Part shown: positions 1-12,416 of the stretch, piece by piece
Position numbering within the stretch: the stretch's first letter is position 1
Layout of the letters: every line of letters begins with the position of its first letter
Assembly: GCF_026210795.1 (NCBI RefSeq)
Contig: NC_089431.1
Location: 5,394,001 to 5,458,000 of the forward strand
DNA: 64,000 nucleotides
Direction: 5' to 3'
From: Rhizophagus irregularis
Lineage: Eukaryota; Glomeromycota; Glomeromycetes; Glomerales; Glomeraceae
Notes under the pieces: generated by a model
Database searches by the model: none
Told to the model about the DNA's origin: nothing
What the model saw: the letters and a program-made list of their open reading frames with translations, nothing else
Position numbers and translations under genes: made by a program

Positions 1-689
1 CTTTTTTTAGACGGTAGTTTAAAGTTTGGATGCATAAAATTCATATTAATTTAGTGGGATTAATACTCTTATTTTAAATTATTCCTTGATTGGTTTTCTC
101 TTTTTTAGACGGATTGTTTTCAGGTATTTGTTGCATGGGAATTTGGTAGATTTTCTTTGAACTACTTTTTTAACGAAATGCTTACTAACGTTTCGTTTTG
201 CTTTTTCTAGTCAGGTATGGACGTATGGAATTTAGTTTCGATCTTTGAGGAAGACCTTCATTGGATTATTTCTTTTTTGAACGTGGTTTTCAGATTTTGT
301 AAGTAGTATTTTCTATATCTTTAGTTATATTAACGAACTGTTACTAATGCTTCATTCTTTAATAGCGTTCTACATCAAAAAAAAATGAAGAATGGTGAAG
401 AAAGTATTTAAATGAGGATAGAGGAAATGTATTTTACAATTAAAATTACAGATGTATTTTTACAATTAAATTTTACAATATATTTTACAATAATTTGCTA
501 CAATTTATATTTAATATACATATTAATAAATTGATATTATATAACTATTGTACGACAAGACGACAAGACCAATAATGAGTATCTTATACAATGTACTGTA
601 ATATTACATTTAAAAAATTTTTAAGTTGTTAGCAAAGTACTACGGTTCTCTCCCCGCCGTGTGGTCAATATCAATATCATTTATATGTA
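1..689. other. T-rich intergenic sequence
   Basis: No convincing gene. The first 300 bases carry pyrimidine runs with a GACGGATTG-like motif. This resembles the interior of the two Helitron-like elements at 18-21 kb and a patch near 41.4 kb, so it may be the inner part of another copy cut by the window edge. Confidence 0.4.
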
Positions 690-1860
690 GATTTGATTTT
701 CGATATGATGAATTAATATAAATATTTTTTCCGATGTTGATTACATGTCCATACATGATTGAAAGTTTCTTTTTCTATGTTGCATATTGGACAATAACGA
801 TCTTTAAAAATTGAAAAATATGCATAGTGACTTCTTAACTTGTTCGATCGTTAGTATTTCTTCAATAAGAAATTGAATCTTCTTCCTTTTCATTTTTGAT
901 TCTCGAAAATCTGTATACATTGTCCATTGATCACCTTGTAATAAGTGAAAAGTAATCTCCCAATCACTTGTAATTGTCGATATATATAATTTCGATTAAG
1001 ATTTAAAAATTGTTCTAAATTAACAATATTTGTATATAATTTTAAAATTTTCTTAAATTCGATTCTATAGGTACATTGTTCCAACTTGGAAACCACGTAA
1101 TATTTGATAAAGATGTTGTTTTAATATTAATTCCCAATTGTTGTATTATCTTTTACTAGTCGTTGATTTAGTATTGACGCGATAAAATCATCATCTTGAA
1201 TAATTAAAATATTGACGTCCAACGATAATATTTTGACGATTTCGAAAATTATAAGCCAAATATAATTATAATTATTACTTTTTAATTTAAAAATTTGACG
1301 GCTTGTTAATGAAAAATCAATACTTTTGTAAAAATTAAAGTTTTCCATTATTGACTTATCTTTTGTAAGTGTAATATTATTAAAGAACATAATAAAGCTA
1401 ATAATGAAGCTTTGGCTATCGATATAAAATTATTATAACTAAAAAAATTCTAATAAAAAGATTGAATGTATATTAAAGGTATTTAAACCAATATTGATTC
1501 TGCTTTATCCGTCCCAATATTTTTTGCTGAGCCATCTATATATTGATGTTAAAAATTGTCTAGTATTTGATGATAAAATTTTGCGCTATAAACAATTCTG
1601 ATTTGTTCAAGATAAATCTATATATTTATCAATGTTTCCATAATTTGAAATATATCCGAATATTGAGTACGCGTTAGTACTAAAATTCTTCCATCCGCTA
1701 ACTTATCAAAAATTTTGTATTCTTTTCTCGTAATAAAAATACATCAGATTTTTTTAAATTTACTATACATTTTTGAGAAGCGCAAACGTTTTGTTTTAAA
1801 TTACAACCGCTACAAGTTTTTAACTCCAAATGTATACTTCCTTCATTACTATGGACTTTA
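690..1860 (-). pseudogene. Decayed LINE-type retrotransposon 3' end (RNase H plus zinc-binding C terminus)
   Basis: Fragments in shifting frames on the minus strand follow the order seen in fungal non-LTR elements. A Cys-rich stretch (CSGC at 1805-1816) is followed by an RNase H start with YIDGS at 1528-1545, carrying the first catalytic Asp. Next is an RNase H body remnant at 1127-1390 (FEIVKILSLDVNILIIQ), then helical remnants at 890-1096. A zinc-binding end at 746-803 reads CPIC...ETFNHVWTC. Stops and frameshifts separate these pieces, so no element protein is made. The RNase H and terminal CxxC..HxxxC assignments are from family knowledge. I did not find the upstream reverse transcriptase or a target-site duplication. 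Confidence 0.55.
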
Positions 1861-3407
1861 TAATGTCTAATTTTATATTTTTATTCATTCTTTACTTCTT
1901 CTAATATTCTTCCTTGTTCATAAATATCACATCATTTGATCCAATACAAATAGGCACTTCTCTTCCACCAAAATAAGCCTTTGTGTGTGTGACGGAAACC
2001 TAATTGGTATACAAGCGAAGCGCGGCAGTATTATAATCGTACAATGTTACATGATCTACGTGTCTGAATATTACAGGCCGGGTATTGTTACATTTAATCG
2101 TGATACATATTCTAAAAAAAGAAAATAAAAATGTCGATTGTGGCAGGAATTCAGTACGATAAATAGTTTTGTGTTCGCGCCTCGCAATACAACCTTGTAC
2201 ACGTCAAGCACCGGACTCGATCTGCGTTATCTAAAATTCTAAATACATTACAAAACTAGAAACAAGAACACTACAAAAAGACTATATAAATACGCCGTTC
2301 GCTCCCCCATACTAGTACTCAACGCACCGTTCTTGACAACTACCTAATTGTAAACCCAATACTTTTTTTTATCATGAGACAATTTACCAAAATACCTGAC
2401 GAGTGACGTCCGCGAATCCCGAAAGACCAATCCAGTGTGGTGGTGGCGCAAAATTAAAATTACCCCTAAGGATGTCAACGCGCAAAAGTACCTATACCAA
2501 ATCAGTCGATATCGATAAAACTTAAATGATTACTAACTACCCTGCAACCCCTAACACTATTATTCGTGAATACCGCCTGGCTAAACTTAGTTCCCCCCAT
2601 GTGTTATAAATTTTGTACACAATGTGAACTCCTCCTAGTTCCGTAACCTCGTTCACCCCCAAAAAGCGGTCAACTCCGTAGTAGTAAATCCAATCACGTG
2701 ATAGATACTCGGCAGCACGAGTAGAACGTCATTAAAATTTTGTTGTTTGGAAAATTTTATGTGACTTCAACGTCAGGCTGATGGTAATTGGTTCCTCAGA
2801 AAAAAAAAACTTTTTTGATCATCCCACCGCGTGTTAAAATTTTTGCTGCGCCATGGAACGAAGACGGAACTCAAAATTTTCCCAAGAACCCAAGGCCAAA
2901 GAACTAACAAACCAAACCTGAGAATAGGTAGCGTCTCTTTTGTTGCAACTACTAGCCTAAAGTACGTTTGTGGTAACGAAAGAGATACCTAACTTTTGTG
3001 AGCATACGGTAAATAGTTCTTCGGTTCCGGACAATTTCATTATACAGTAGTTATTTATTTAAGTTGACGGATATTTAAACCTGATTTTGTGAAAAGAAAA
3101 ATGTGATATTTATAAAAGGTAAATACAGATTTAAGAACAAGCAAAATATAATTCGTATTATTGCTACTCTCTCTCAACATACATAGAAATTTATATTTTT
3201 TATTTAGAGTTTTAAAAATTTTCCAAATTAACCAAAAGAAAACTGATTTTTTTTTTTGATGAGCTGGGTAAATATTTTTAATTAATAATTATTTTAGTAC
3301 AGCAAATATATGAATCTTGACCCACCTCGTACATGAATATTGACCCATCAAAATATGCAACTATATGCAAGTTGATGCATCCCCTTTTTTGTATTAATCT
3401 TGACCAG
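1861..3407. other. Intergenic, no gene seen
   Basis: Slightly more GC-rich between 2000 and 2900 than the surrounding sequence, with no open frame of note, no recognised protein motif and no clear terminal repeats. It may be old transposon sequence. I see nothing I can name. Confidence 0.4.
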
Positions 3408-3577
3408 CCCTATAAAAAATTTTTATCCGTCGTAAAAATGAGCCTTTCACGGATCCATTCACGGAAAATGTAAATAATTAGATAAATTCCGCGATATAAG
3501 GTTATTAATTCCGGAAATATGAGCCTTTTACGGAAAAAAGATGGAATATAAAAAACGGATTGACTTTTTTTACAGGG
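3408..3577. mobile_element. MITE, CCCTATAAAAA-end family (copy 1)
   Basis: Inverted ends: CCCTATAAAAAA on the left and the reverse complement of CCCTGTAAAAAA on the right. The element is 170 bp and flanked by CAG on both sides, a possible 3-bp target duplication. The interior has repeated ACGG-rich words in both orientations and no coding capacity. Two related elements lie at 6118-6279 and 52993-53185. Confidence 0.5.
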
Positions 3578-3640
3578 CAGACGCGTGATATTTGAGTGTG
3601 ATATTTGTAATATTTGTAATGTGATATACTGTACGGTGTA

Positions 3641-3926
3641 CCGTTTGGACGAAAAGTATGGCAAGCCGAAGCGGACAAATCTGCGCCTATTTTAACATGA
3701 TAACCGCTTATTTCACACCTATTATGATGCGACTTTTAGCATTTATAAACATATGATTATAATATAAGCGTTTAATTTATACATAAAATTAAAATAGTAA
3801 ATATTTTGTGATACGTTTATTAAGTTTATTAATTGCTAAATGTCACATAATACCGTAAATGTTAGCAGATTTATTTGTCTGCTTCGGCTTGCCATAAAAT
3901 TTTGGCACTTTTCTTCGTCCAAACGG
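3641..3926. mobile_element. MITE flanked by TA
   Basis: A 286-bp element with long imperfect inverted ends. The left arm starts CCGTTTGGACGAAAAG and continues into ATGGCAAGCCGAAGC. The right arm is its reverse complement with a short insertion. TA stands on each side (3639-3640 and 3927-3928), as expected for a Tc1/mariner-type insertion. The interior is AT-rich and non-coding. Confidence 0.7.
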
Positions 3927-6104
3927 TACTAGTACTGATATTTAACAAACAATATTCAAATTGTTTTAAGTGTTCAAAAAAAACAATTTTTTTTTTTTAA
4001 ATAAACTACAGTATCTATTGGTAGAAAATTTTTATTTTAAAATTACAAAGTTATGGTTCCCCTAAAGTATAAAAGAGAGATTAAAATATAAATTTAAAAA
4101 TTATTAGTATTAAAGTAATAATGGCTTTACATTGATAAATGATAATCAAGTAGTATTATTAGGTTTTTACTTTTTGTATTTTTACGCGTATTCTTGCATA
4201 TGATGCTCATAAACGATGATCTAGAAGAACATCTCTTGATTTATAAATTTAGTATGAGCGTAATATTCATTTAATTTATTCGCGCAAATCAACTTTTTTT
4301 TCGGATAAAAGATTGAGCGATGTTCCTTTCATTAATAAATGCAAATATGCAATTATTTAATTATAAAATTTGATTCTTTTTTGATAACTTAAAACTTTAC
4401 CGTTAAAATTTATTATAGGTGAGTGATCAAAACAATTTCTGTATGTAATTAAAATAAATATATAAGGTCGATCCTTACTAATTTTTATTTATCATCAATA
4501 TATATATATATCTCATATAAAAAACTGATATAGAATCGTAGTTCTTTCATTGGTAGTAATAATATTAGTTTATGAATAATTCTTCGACTTTAACCCATTT
4601 AAAAATTCATCGATGATACTTTGCGAAAGAAAGTTCCTTATTTCGTTTTCTTTCATATTCCTTTTCTCACAATTTTTTCTTGTTGTCCTATAAAAAAAGA
4701 AAAGATAAAATAAAGTTCAGGTCGGGAAATAAATAGCCTATATTTGGTTAATAATTAACGTCTATTTTTTTGAATCGGAATAAAGTCCGTATCAACTTCA
4801 CGATATAAAAAGACGTCTTATCTCTATTAGTAAGCGCAAAAGAAAAGTTTCTCAAGCCAATCTTACTGTGTACATGTGAATTCATGGAGTTTTTGAATTA
4901 AAATATTCGGAATATTGAAATTTCTATACGTACATGCCAATTACCGCAGTCGTTAATACAACGTTCGTACTCACGTGAATGTCAATCATTAATTTTGTCC
5001 ATACTAAAAGAATTATCAAAATGAAAACCTCAAAGGATAGTTATTTTAAATACATACATTATTGATTGTAATATCTGATAATGCATTATTACATTAATTA
5101 GACAAGCAAAAATAAAAGAAACATGATTTTTGTTGGTTCAATTGTGCGTGTAATTAAATTTAGCATTACGTTATCTTTTGTATCTCAAATCCTTTGCTAA
5201 AACATATTTCTTTTTTACTATTAAAAATTGTGAAAATAGCCCTCAAAAAATTCCTTTATATGGTAATTATAATTTATAAGAACTTAATAATAAAAATTTA
5301 TAAATGGAAAACCTAGCTAGAAAATTAGAAGTTTCCATTAATTTCGATTAACATATTAGTTATGCACGTTGAAAATTATTGTTTCACCGTTTTTAATTAA
5401 CGCAATAAATATTTTATTATTTGCTTAATTTTTTTAAAAAAAGCTTTTGACTACTGAGATATGTTTATTTTATTTTATTTTATTTTATTTTATTTTGTGT
5501 TTGTTTGGATTAAGTTAATTTTAATAAATAATATGCACAAATTTTGTTATGATTTGTTGCACCCAAAAATATAAAACATTCTGCATTTTATTTAAGTCTA
5601 AAATATTTTTTTCATCCAATCAAAATATAATGTGAATTTATAATATTAACATTTACTTATTATTGGCCAGTGGCCACATAATAAGTTATATTATGATAAA
5701 AAAAAAAGATCCGTTACAATATTTGAATAAGTAAATAATTAAAGGAAAAAAAAATTTTAAACGAAATCTAACACATACAGTATTATACATATTTTATTAA
5801 AAATTTTTCTCTTTTACATACATTATATATAATAATTTTAAAAGTCAAAGATTCTGTTTAATAACAAAATTTTCATTATTTAATGCTTCTTCAAGTTTAG
5901 AAAAATGACTTATTTTACACTTCTTCTATGATAATTTGGAAATGGATTATTGTAACGTTTTCCTTTAGCAGTTGTTATTCTCTTGCGTAATAATTAAGAT
6001 TGGTTAGTTCCACGGAATGTTTCTGGCTATCATACTAAATAAAATTTTTAAAAATTATTAAAAATTCTCAAAGAAAAAACAATTGCTTTTCTTGCCTACC
6101 GGCT
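3927..6104. other. Intergenic, no gene seen
   Basis: AT-rich sequence without a supportable gene. It includes a short TA run near 4498-4512 and a TTTTA microsatellite at about 5464-5496. Confidence 0.5.
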
Positions 6105-6416
6105 CAGTAAATAGTTTCCCTATAAAAAAGGTTTGTGCTAAATTTGTGCCAAACGGGCTAATCATACAACATTTATTCAAAATTTGTACTAAAAAATAAT
6201 ATAAATTCGAACAAATTCTAAACAAATATCGTATGATTAACCCATTTGGCACGAATTTAGCACAAACTTTTTTATAGGGTTTTTGTATAAATTTATACCA
6301 AAAGGGCTCATTGGCTTGAAATTAGCTCAAATTTATGCAAAAAATTAAGCCAATCTAGAGCCAATTATATATGGATGAGCCCATTTGGTACAAATTTATA
6401 CAAAAACTATTTACTG
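6105..6416. mobile_element. MITE with CAGTAAATAGTTT ends, carrying a second MITE
   Basis: The inverted ends CAGTAAATAGTTT (6105-6117) and AAACTATTTACTG (6404-6416) bound a 312-bp unit. The right part (6280-6416) is itself palindromic: a TATAAATTTATACCA arm pairs with TGGTACAAATTTATA. The left arm is interrupted right after the terminal repeat by the element at 6118-6279, so this is a nested insertion. No coding capacity. Confidence 0.65.
6118..6279. mobile_element. MITE, CCCTATAAAAA-end family (copy 2), nested
   Basis: A 162-bp palindromic element. The left arm CCCTATAAAAAAGG runs into TTTGTGCTAAATTTGTGCC, and the right arm is its near-perfect complement ending TTTTTTATAGGG. It sits inside the MITE 6105-6416, with TTT on both sides, fitting a 3-bp duplication. 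The arms span most of the element, leaving a small AT-rich centre. Confidence 0.7.
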
Positions 6417-8032
6417 GGCGTAATGATAATTCACTACGAGAATTTAAAGCGTAGCGAACAGCAAAGACTAAAGTACAACCCAAGAAATTCGTGCCATTTT
6501 ATTTATAAAAGCAGATTTTTATGAAAGAAAAAAATCAAAATTTTATTTTTCTAGTTTCGTAAAAAAAAAAATGAAAAGGATGTAGGGGGGCTAAAAGTGA
6601 AGGAATTTAGAGTAAAAATGAAAGACGATGTTCCGCACTGAAGGATTGTCTATTATTGATTTTGACGTTGATGAATAGTTAATAATAATCTTTTTATACA
6701 ATTTTTATGCTATACAGATCCATATCGAAATATTATTATACAGCATATGATTCAAAGATGTTTTCTCATTTTTAATTGCATAATTTAAATTAGCCGCAGG
6801 TATCACATAATCTAAATATGATGGGATAAAATCTTAAGTAAGATAAGGTCGAAAGGATTAATTAATAACTCCGTCATATTTGAAACGTTAACAATAAATG
6901 TAGACTATAGCCTAACGCTAATAAATTGTTTTTAATGCAATGTCAGCATTTGACTGCAGCAGAACCAAATTTTGGTAGTTGCGGAAAAGGAGCTTACGTA
7001 AATTTGTAAATTAATTTCTAGTGTGATCCTATAGGGAATATTTTATAAAAAATATTTTAACATTAGTACATGCTGGCATTTGGCTGCGCCAGTGGTTGAT
7101 AACCATGGCGAAATTTCAGACGGAATTTTTAATTTTAAAACTCTTCTCGAAAACTCCACCCTAATTTTTGGTAGTCGTGATCATCACCCTCGATGATATT
7201 TAGGTTATTAGTCATCCAACCCCGCATGCGCCAATTCGGAGTTTATCAGTTATATAACTAATTTTTACAAAATTTTAATTTTTTTCCTTTTTAAAAAAAA
7301 AATTAGGAATTAGATTTGTTAAATTGCTATATCAAGTATCAACAATTATTAACGCACGGATATTAGGATTCATTGTACATCTGAATTTTCTATGAATTTA
7401 CATATTCGTGAAATGTTACTAGAATAAATTACATAAGTCACGGTATTAAGAGAATAATTTTTCTCCTCCCCACTTTCTTTATCCTCATTTCATATTCTTT
7501 TTTCTCATTTTCATTTTCCTTCACAAGTTTGGAACCATGAAAGCAAGAGATTGTGCGATATATGGATGATGATGGATTTACATATTGTAGTATAAATGTT
7601 GTGCGATTTGCTTCAGGCCTAGTAATGCTGGCCAACCCACTTAAGGCGTTATAATATTGGGCAATATTGACGCACAATATATTTATTGCGATTTTAGTTA
7701 TTAATACTATAAATATTTTATAAATTTTTTAAATAATAATACTATTAAATTCTTTTTAAACAGTAATAATAATAAAGTAATAGGAATAAAATATAATTAC
7801 TTTAATTTTAATAGTAATAGAATCATTAACTATTATTCATAAGAACATTAATTTATATGTAAAACGTAATTTCTGGAAAACTCCGTGAATATGATACATT
7901 TACGGGAAAATAACTTGAGCAACTTGGATTATTTTCAATGTTTGAGACTATAAATTCCGTGAATATGATACATTTACGGAAATAACAAGAATAAAAAACA
8001 CGGAATAAATTTTTATAGGGGTAATAAATTGT
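6417..8032. other. Intergenic with degenerate repeats
   Basis: No supportable gene. Words such as TCCGTGAATATGATACATTTACGG occur twice in 7880-7980 and are followed by a TTTTTATAGGGG end near 8014-8022, probably half of another CCCTATAAAAA-family element. An open stretch on the minus strand at 7438-7677 has unusual codon use, but I cannot support it as a gene. Confidence 0.35.
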
Positions 8033-8580
8033 CTCTAGTAAATTATTATATATTTAGATTACCCTGTATAAGTTAATTTTGTGTTGTATTACTGTAACGT
8101 GTAGCATGCCTCCGTAATTTATTACGGATTGTTATCTTAAAATAGATTGGGTTTAACCATTAATGAATGTTGATCATGTTGATCATGAAAATTAAACAAT
8201 AGAAATGTCTCGTGTTAAAATTTAATATAATGATGCTCTAAACAATACATTTTTTATGCTGTGTTACCGCTTCTCTATCATTGTTTTACGCTAAATTAAG
8301 TAATGGTCTAGGTATAATATATGAGGAATAATTCATTTGTTTATTACGCCATTTTGTATCCAGTAATCATAGAAAGATAAAACATACTAGCAGAGTGATA
8401 GAAAAGGAGTAATAATACATGTCAAAAATTGTCAGTTTTTCTGCCAGTAGTGATATCATAATTTTATCACTAAAACTATGGTAAATTTAATAAATTTGAA
8501 GAATTTAAGCTTGTCTCCAGAATATTATTTGTGTGCATAATCTACTATATCTCAGTGTGAAGCAAATGGGCTGTTGCTAG
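8033..8580 (+). mobile_element. Probable Helitron-like fragment (3' end at 8580)
   Basis: The 3' end reads a degenerate hairpin (CTCAGTGTGAAGCAAATGGG) and then TTGCTAG followed by T, matching the CTRR|T rule of Helitron termini. It also resembles the end of the element at 18347-19781. Near its left side, TTAGATTACCCTGTATAAG resembles the start region of the element at 19783. The 5' end is not certain. No helicase/Rep coding. Confidence 0.4.
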
Positions 8581-9012
8581 TATGTATTAAAAAAAAATAA
8601 AATTAATTACGTATATAATTGTATAATCCAAGCTAATGTTACACATTTTTTTATATGTTCCTAAATTAAATTTTGATGAATGATGAGGCAAATCATTATC
8701 ATTTTCATACAATTATGTTCATCATAAATTAGGCATGTAACAGACGTTTCACTAGTAACTCCTTTGATACTAAATGCATATACCAAACACTTGTTTTTGT
8801 TGGACAATATTTTTAGTATCAAAATTTTTCAGCCATTATATTTGTTGCACGTTTTTTTACACATGTGTATAAAACAATGCAGATCGTTTTTGAAATACAA
8901 ATTTGGTAGTATAATTAATATATTTTTTTTGAAACACATTTTAAATGTTTGATTAAAAGAAAAGTTATTAATAGTAGTTGATAATAAATCAAGATTACAA
9001 TGACAAGTAACA

Positions 9013-9020
9013 TATATAAA
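9013..9020 (+). promoter_or_regulatory. TATA-like box
   Basis: TATATAAA lies about 160 bases before the ATG at 9182, just ahead of a duplicated 61-bp block. It is the only strong TATA word close to that gene; its use is inferred. Confidence 0.3.
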
Positions 9021-9057
9021 TGTTCTGTAATCCCTCAGAGTAAAAATTTAAAATTTT

Positions 9058-9179
9058 TCAAGTCTCTAAATTTGTTTCCATATTTTTCACACACATTTTA
9101 CCATATAGTCTCTAATAATCAAGTCTCTTAATTTATTTCCACATTTTTTACACACATTTTCCCACCAAGTCTCTAATAA
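9058..9179 (+). repeat. Two tandem 61-bp repeats ending at a start codon
   Basis: Units 9058-9118 and 9119-9179 share TCAAGTCTCT at the start, a CACACATTTT core and AGTCTCTAATAA at the end. The second unit ends two bases before the ATG of the gene at 9182, so the repeats form its 5' untranslated or proximal promoter region. Confidence 0.75.
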
Positions 9180-9181
9180 AA

Positions 9182-12100
9182 ATGTTAAAAATGTTCAATT
9201 TGGCAAAGATGTTGACCATCTTTATATATTTAACCTCTATCTGTTGCTTTTTTGTCACATCTCAAAATGTATTATCTCGAGATATATTACCTCAAAATGT
9301 ATCATCACTAAACACACCACCCCAAGACATGTCACCTCAGGATATATGGTACATTTATGAAGAACCGATAGAAGGTCTAAAACTACATGACACTCTCACA
9401 CTTAAAGATGGTACTTTGATGATTTGGATGACCCTTGATGATGAAGAAGATCCATCATGCATATTACCTTATTTTTATCTACGATTGATAGAAAGAACAG
9501 GCCGAATTACATACATAAATCTTAATTACACCTTTCCTCTAGAAGCAGTTTGCCCCATTGATATGACTTTTATACCCTTAAGTTATAATTATATAATGGT
9601 AATTTATGTTAAATCAAACAATGGTGTTAAGGGAAAGTATGGTTTGATAATTAATTATGACAGCGAGATAATAAGGTAAATTTAGATGTTATTATATTCT
9701 CATTTATAAAGATCAATAATAATTTATTTATTTTTTAGTGAAATCTACTTGGGAGATGTTAATGATGATATTATAATTAGTGGAAGATTAGAAAAAGGTT
9801 TTATTCGTATTGAAGAATATGACAAAAAAGGAATAACAGCATGGCATTGGTTTAGTGCCCCGTAAGTATTTTTACAAGTAAATACTTTTTAAATATTTCA
9901 TTATTCAGTTGATTAACTTTTTTCATCTTTACTTTAGAGATATTACAACAGGAAAAGTGGTGGAACTTGAAAGTGGCGAGTTTAGTGTACCAAACCTATC
10001 ATCATATACTTTTGTAAATAGTTTTAATTTTAATTTAATTGATGGAGGGTTTGGATATGCATATATTCTAAAATATGATGAAATGGGATCATCAGTATCA
10101 AATAATCCAAATATTCAATACTGGAAAATTTATGTTTCATTTTTAAGAGAGGGAACATATTCACCTACAACACCTTCTCTTGTCTACCAAACTACTACAA
10201 AATTAAATAGTTTAGCATTTAAATCATGTTTTTACAATATTGCAGGATATATATGTATTGTATCATTAAACAATACAATTACAAATATGGATCAATCAAG
10301 AACTGAAGTGAATTATTATCAGTTAGAATTTTTAACAACTGGGTCCTTTGTACAATTTGGTATGGTCCCTAAAGAAATAAGTAATGCAGAAGATTTTGAT
10401 TTGTCAAGTTTAGTTTATGGAGGATTTCTTGTGAGAAAACAATATACAAATACAACTGCATTGAACTTTTATATTTTAGATAATAATGGAAATTATAAAT
10501 CAAAGGTCTCTTTTGGCCCAGAGTTTTTTCATTATAATATGTTCAGAAGAAATGGTACTTTAGTGGGAATAAAGAAACAAACTGGTAATAAATTGGAAAT
10601 TTTATTGAAACCTTTACTAAGACTAAATAATCAAGGTAAATTTTTAATTTATTTTTACTTTAATTTTATTTTTTTTTAATAAAAAATTTTTTTGATTTAT
10701 AGGAGTTGAATATGATAATCCTGCAATTGAGTCAACAAAGCCAGCTGTCAATGAAGTTATTGATCCTTTAATCAATGAAATTACAATTAAATATGGCATT
10801 CCAGTAATGTTATCTACTGCAAATGTTTCCATATTTCAACTAAATGATGACCCACACAAACCAAGTTTATTACGGCAAACAATTGCAGGAGATTCTGAAC
10901 TATGTACTATTGGAAGTGATAACCACACTGTGCATATTCCAATTTTCAGTAGTACATTCAATCAGCCAAACTCGTCTTATCATGTGGTAGTTGATAATAA
11001 TTTTGTCATTTCTCAAGAGAGAAATGAACCATTATTAGGAATTAATGAAAAAACTTGGATAATTTCAACAAGTAATATACATTTTTTTTTAATTTTTAAT
11101 TTTTCAATTTTTTACTGGTCAAATAGAAAAATTTATATTTCTTTATTATATTTAGAACCATTTAAGACCGGACAACATTCAGTTTCAGTCACAGGGTTAC
11201 TTCGATTGAATGATGAAGGGAGTTCAAAATTTCTTCAAACAAATCATCAGTCGGAGTTTTTCAATAATGTAATTCAAGAATTTTCCAAAATAATTCCGGT
11301 AAATGAACAAAGGATAACAACAAATGGTAAATGGCAATATGACCCCACTTCTCCCAAAAAAGTGTTGTTGTCATTTACTATAAATGAAGCTAAAAGTGCC
11401 ATGGAACCAAGTTCCAAAATAATCTTTGATAATTTGGGCACTTTGATTGAAAGAAAAGGATTTACTGCACTTTCCAATAATGAGTATTCTTCATTAATTG
11501 ACGAAAGTGCATCCTTTACAATGACCAGTAAGTGTTGTTCATTAAATATTTTTGATATTTGTAAATAATTAATATTTCATTAAATTTTTAATTTTATTAT
11601 TTTACAGGTTATTTTGGAAATTTTTTGCCAATAATTATAATATTTTTAGTAAGTATAATAATATTAACGATATTATATTTTTTGGCACATTGGAAGAACC
11701 CTGAAGCTAGAAACATTGCCATATTTGAGACTGCATTAATAATGCAGGATTTTGCTGTGGATTTAACATTCACATTATTAAGGGTTAATAATGCTCAACA
11801 CTTAATAATCCCAAAGTAAGAAATTTTGTTTAATGTTATGTTATTTTTATTATTTTTTATTATTTTAAAGATTAATTTAATTAATTAATAATTTTCTTAT
11901 TTATTATTATTTAGTATGGTATTCCTCGTTGTACCGCATGTAGTCAATTTTTTATTGGCTATAAATATTCTTTTGTCTGAAGTAGCTACGAATCCAACAT
12001 TCTATACTTGGTTTTCGGAGCTTCCAGCACTATTGTCAATTTGTACAATATTTTCAGCTATTAATATACTAGGAGTAAATACTTTGACATCAAATTTATT

Positions 12101-12416
12101 TGGTTTCAAAATATTTTCAGCCCCATTATCACAAAGATCAAGAAATATTATACTTTGGGGTAGTTTCATAAATATTTTTGCTGAAGATGTACCACAATTG
12201 ATTATACAGATATTATACTTTAATAGTGTTGTGACGTACGATCTTATTCCATCACTTGTACTTATATCTGGTGGATTAGTTATAATGTATAAACTAATTT
12301 TAAGATCGTATCAGGCATTAACAAGATGGTGTCATCGGCGTGATGAAATTAGAAACTTTATTAGAGATAGACGTTTATCAGCTGGTTCTATAAGATCATT
12401 AAGGTCAAATATTTAG
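9182..12416 (+). CDS. Secreted-type large membrane protein, unknown function
   Basis: Seven exons join in phase: 9182-9675, 9739-9861, 9938-10635, 10703-11071, 11156-11527, 11608-11815 and 11915-12416, giving 921 residues. The intron at 11072-11155 has no stop, so retention is possible. The start has a signal-peptide-like segment (hydrophobic residues about 10-28) followed by short SPQD/PPQD-type repeats. Residues about 30-685 look like an extracellular beta-rich region with many NxS/T sites. A membrane segment follows at about 689-712. After a loop come four or so more hydrophobic helices (about 755-900), including FAEDVPQLIIQILYF, and a basic tail. The EDxPQLxxQ helix recalls XK-related and similar membrane proteins, but I cannot name the family. 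No catalytic motif was found. The gene model is well supported; the function is unknown. Two 61-bp repeats abut the start codon. Confidence 0.8.

Noticed and set aside
2000-3000. LTR retrotransposon or protein-coding relic
   Set aside because: Composition differs from the surroundings, but I could find no paired ends, polypurine tract or protein motif.
7438-7677. Minus-strand open frame of 79 codons
   Set aside because: No splice partners, no motif, and its second half is a Glu/Lys-rich low-complexity run.
11072-11155. Read-through of this 84-base segment as coding
   Set aside because: It has GT..AG ends, is Phe/Ile-rich like the other introns and keeps phase when removed. Retention cannot be fully excluded because it holds no stop.
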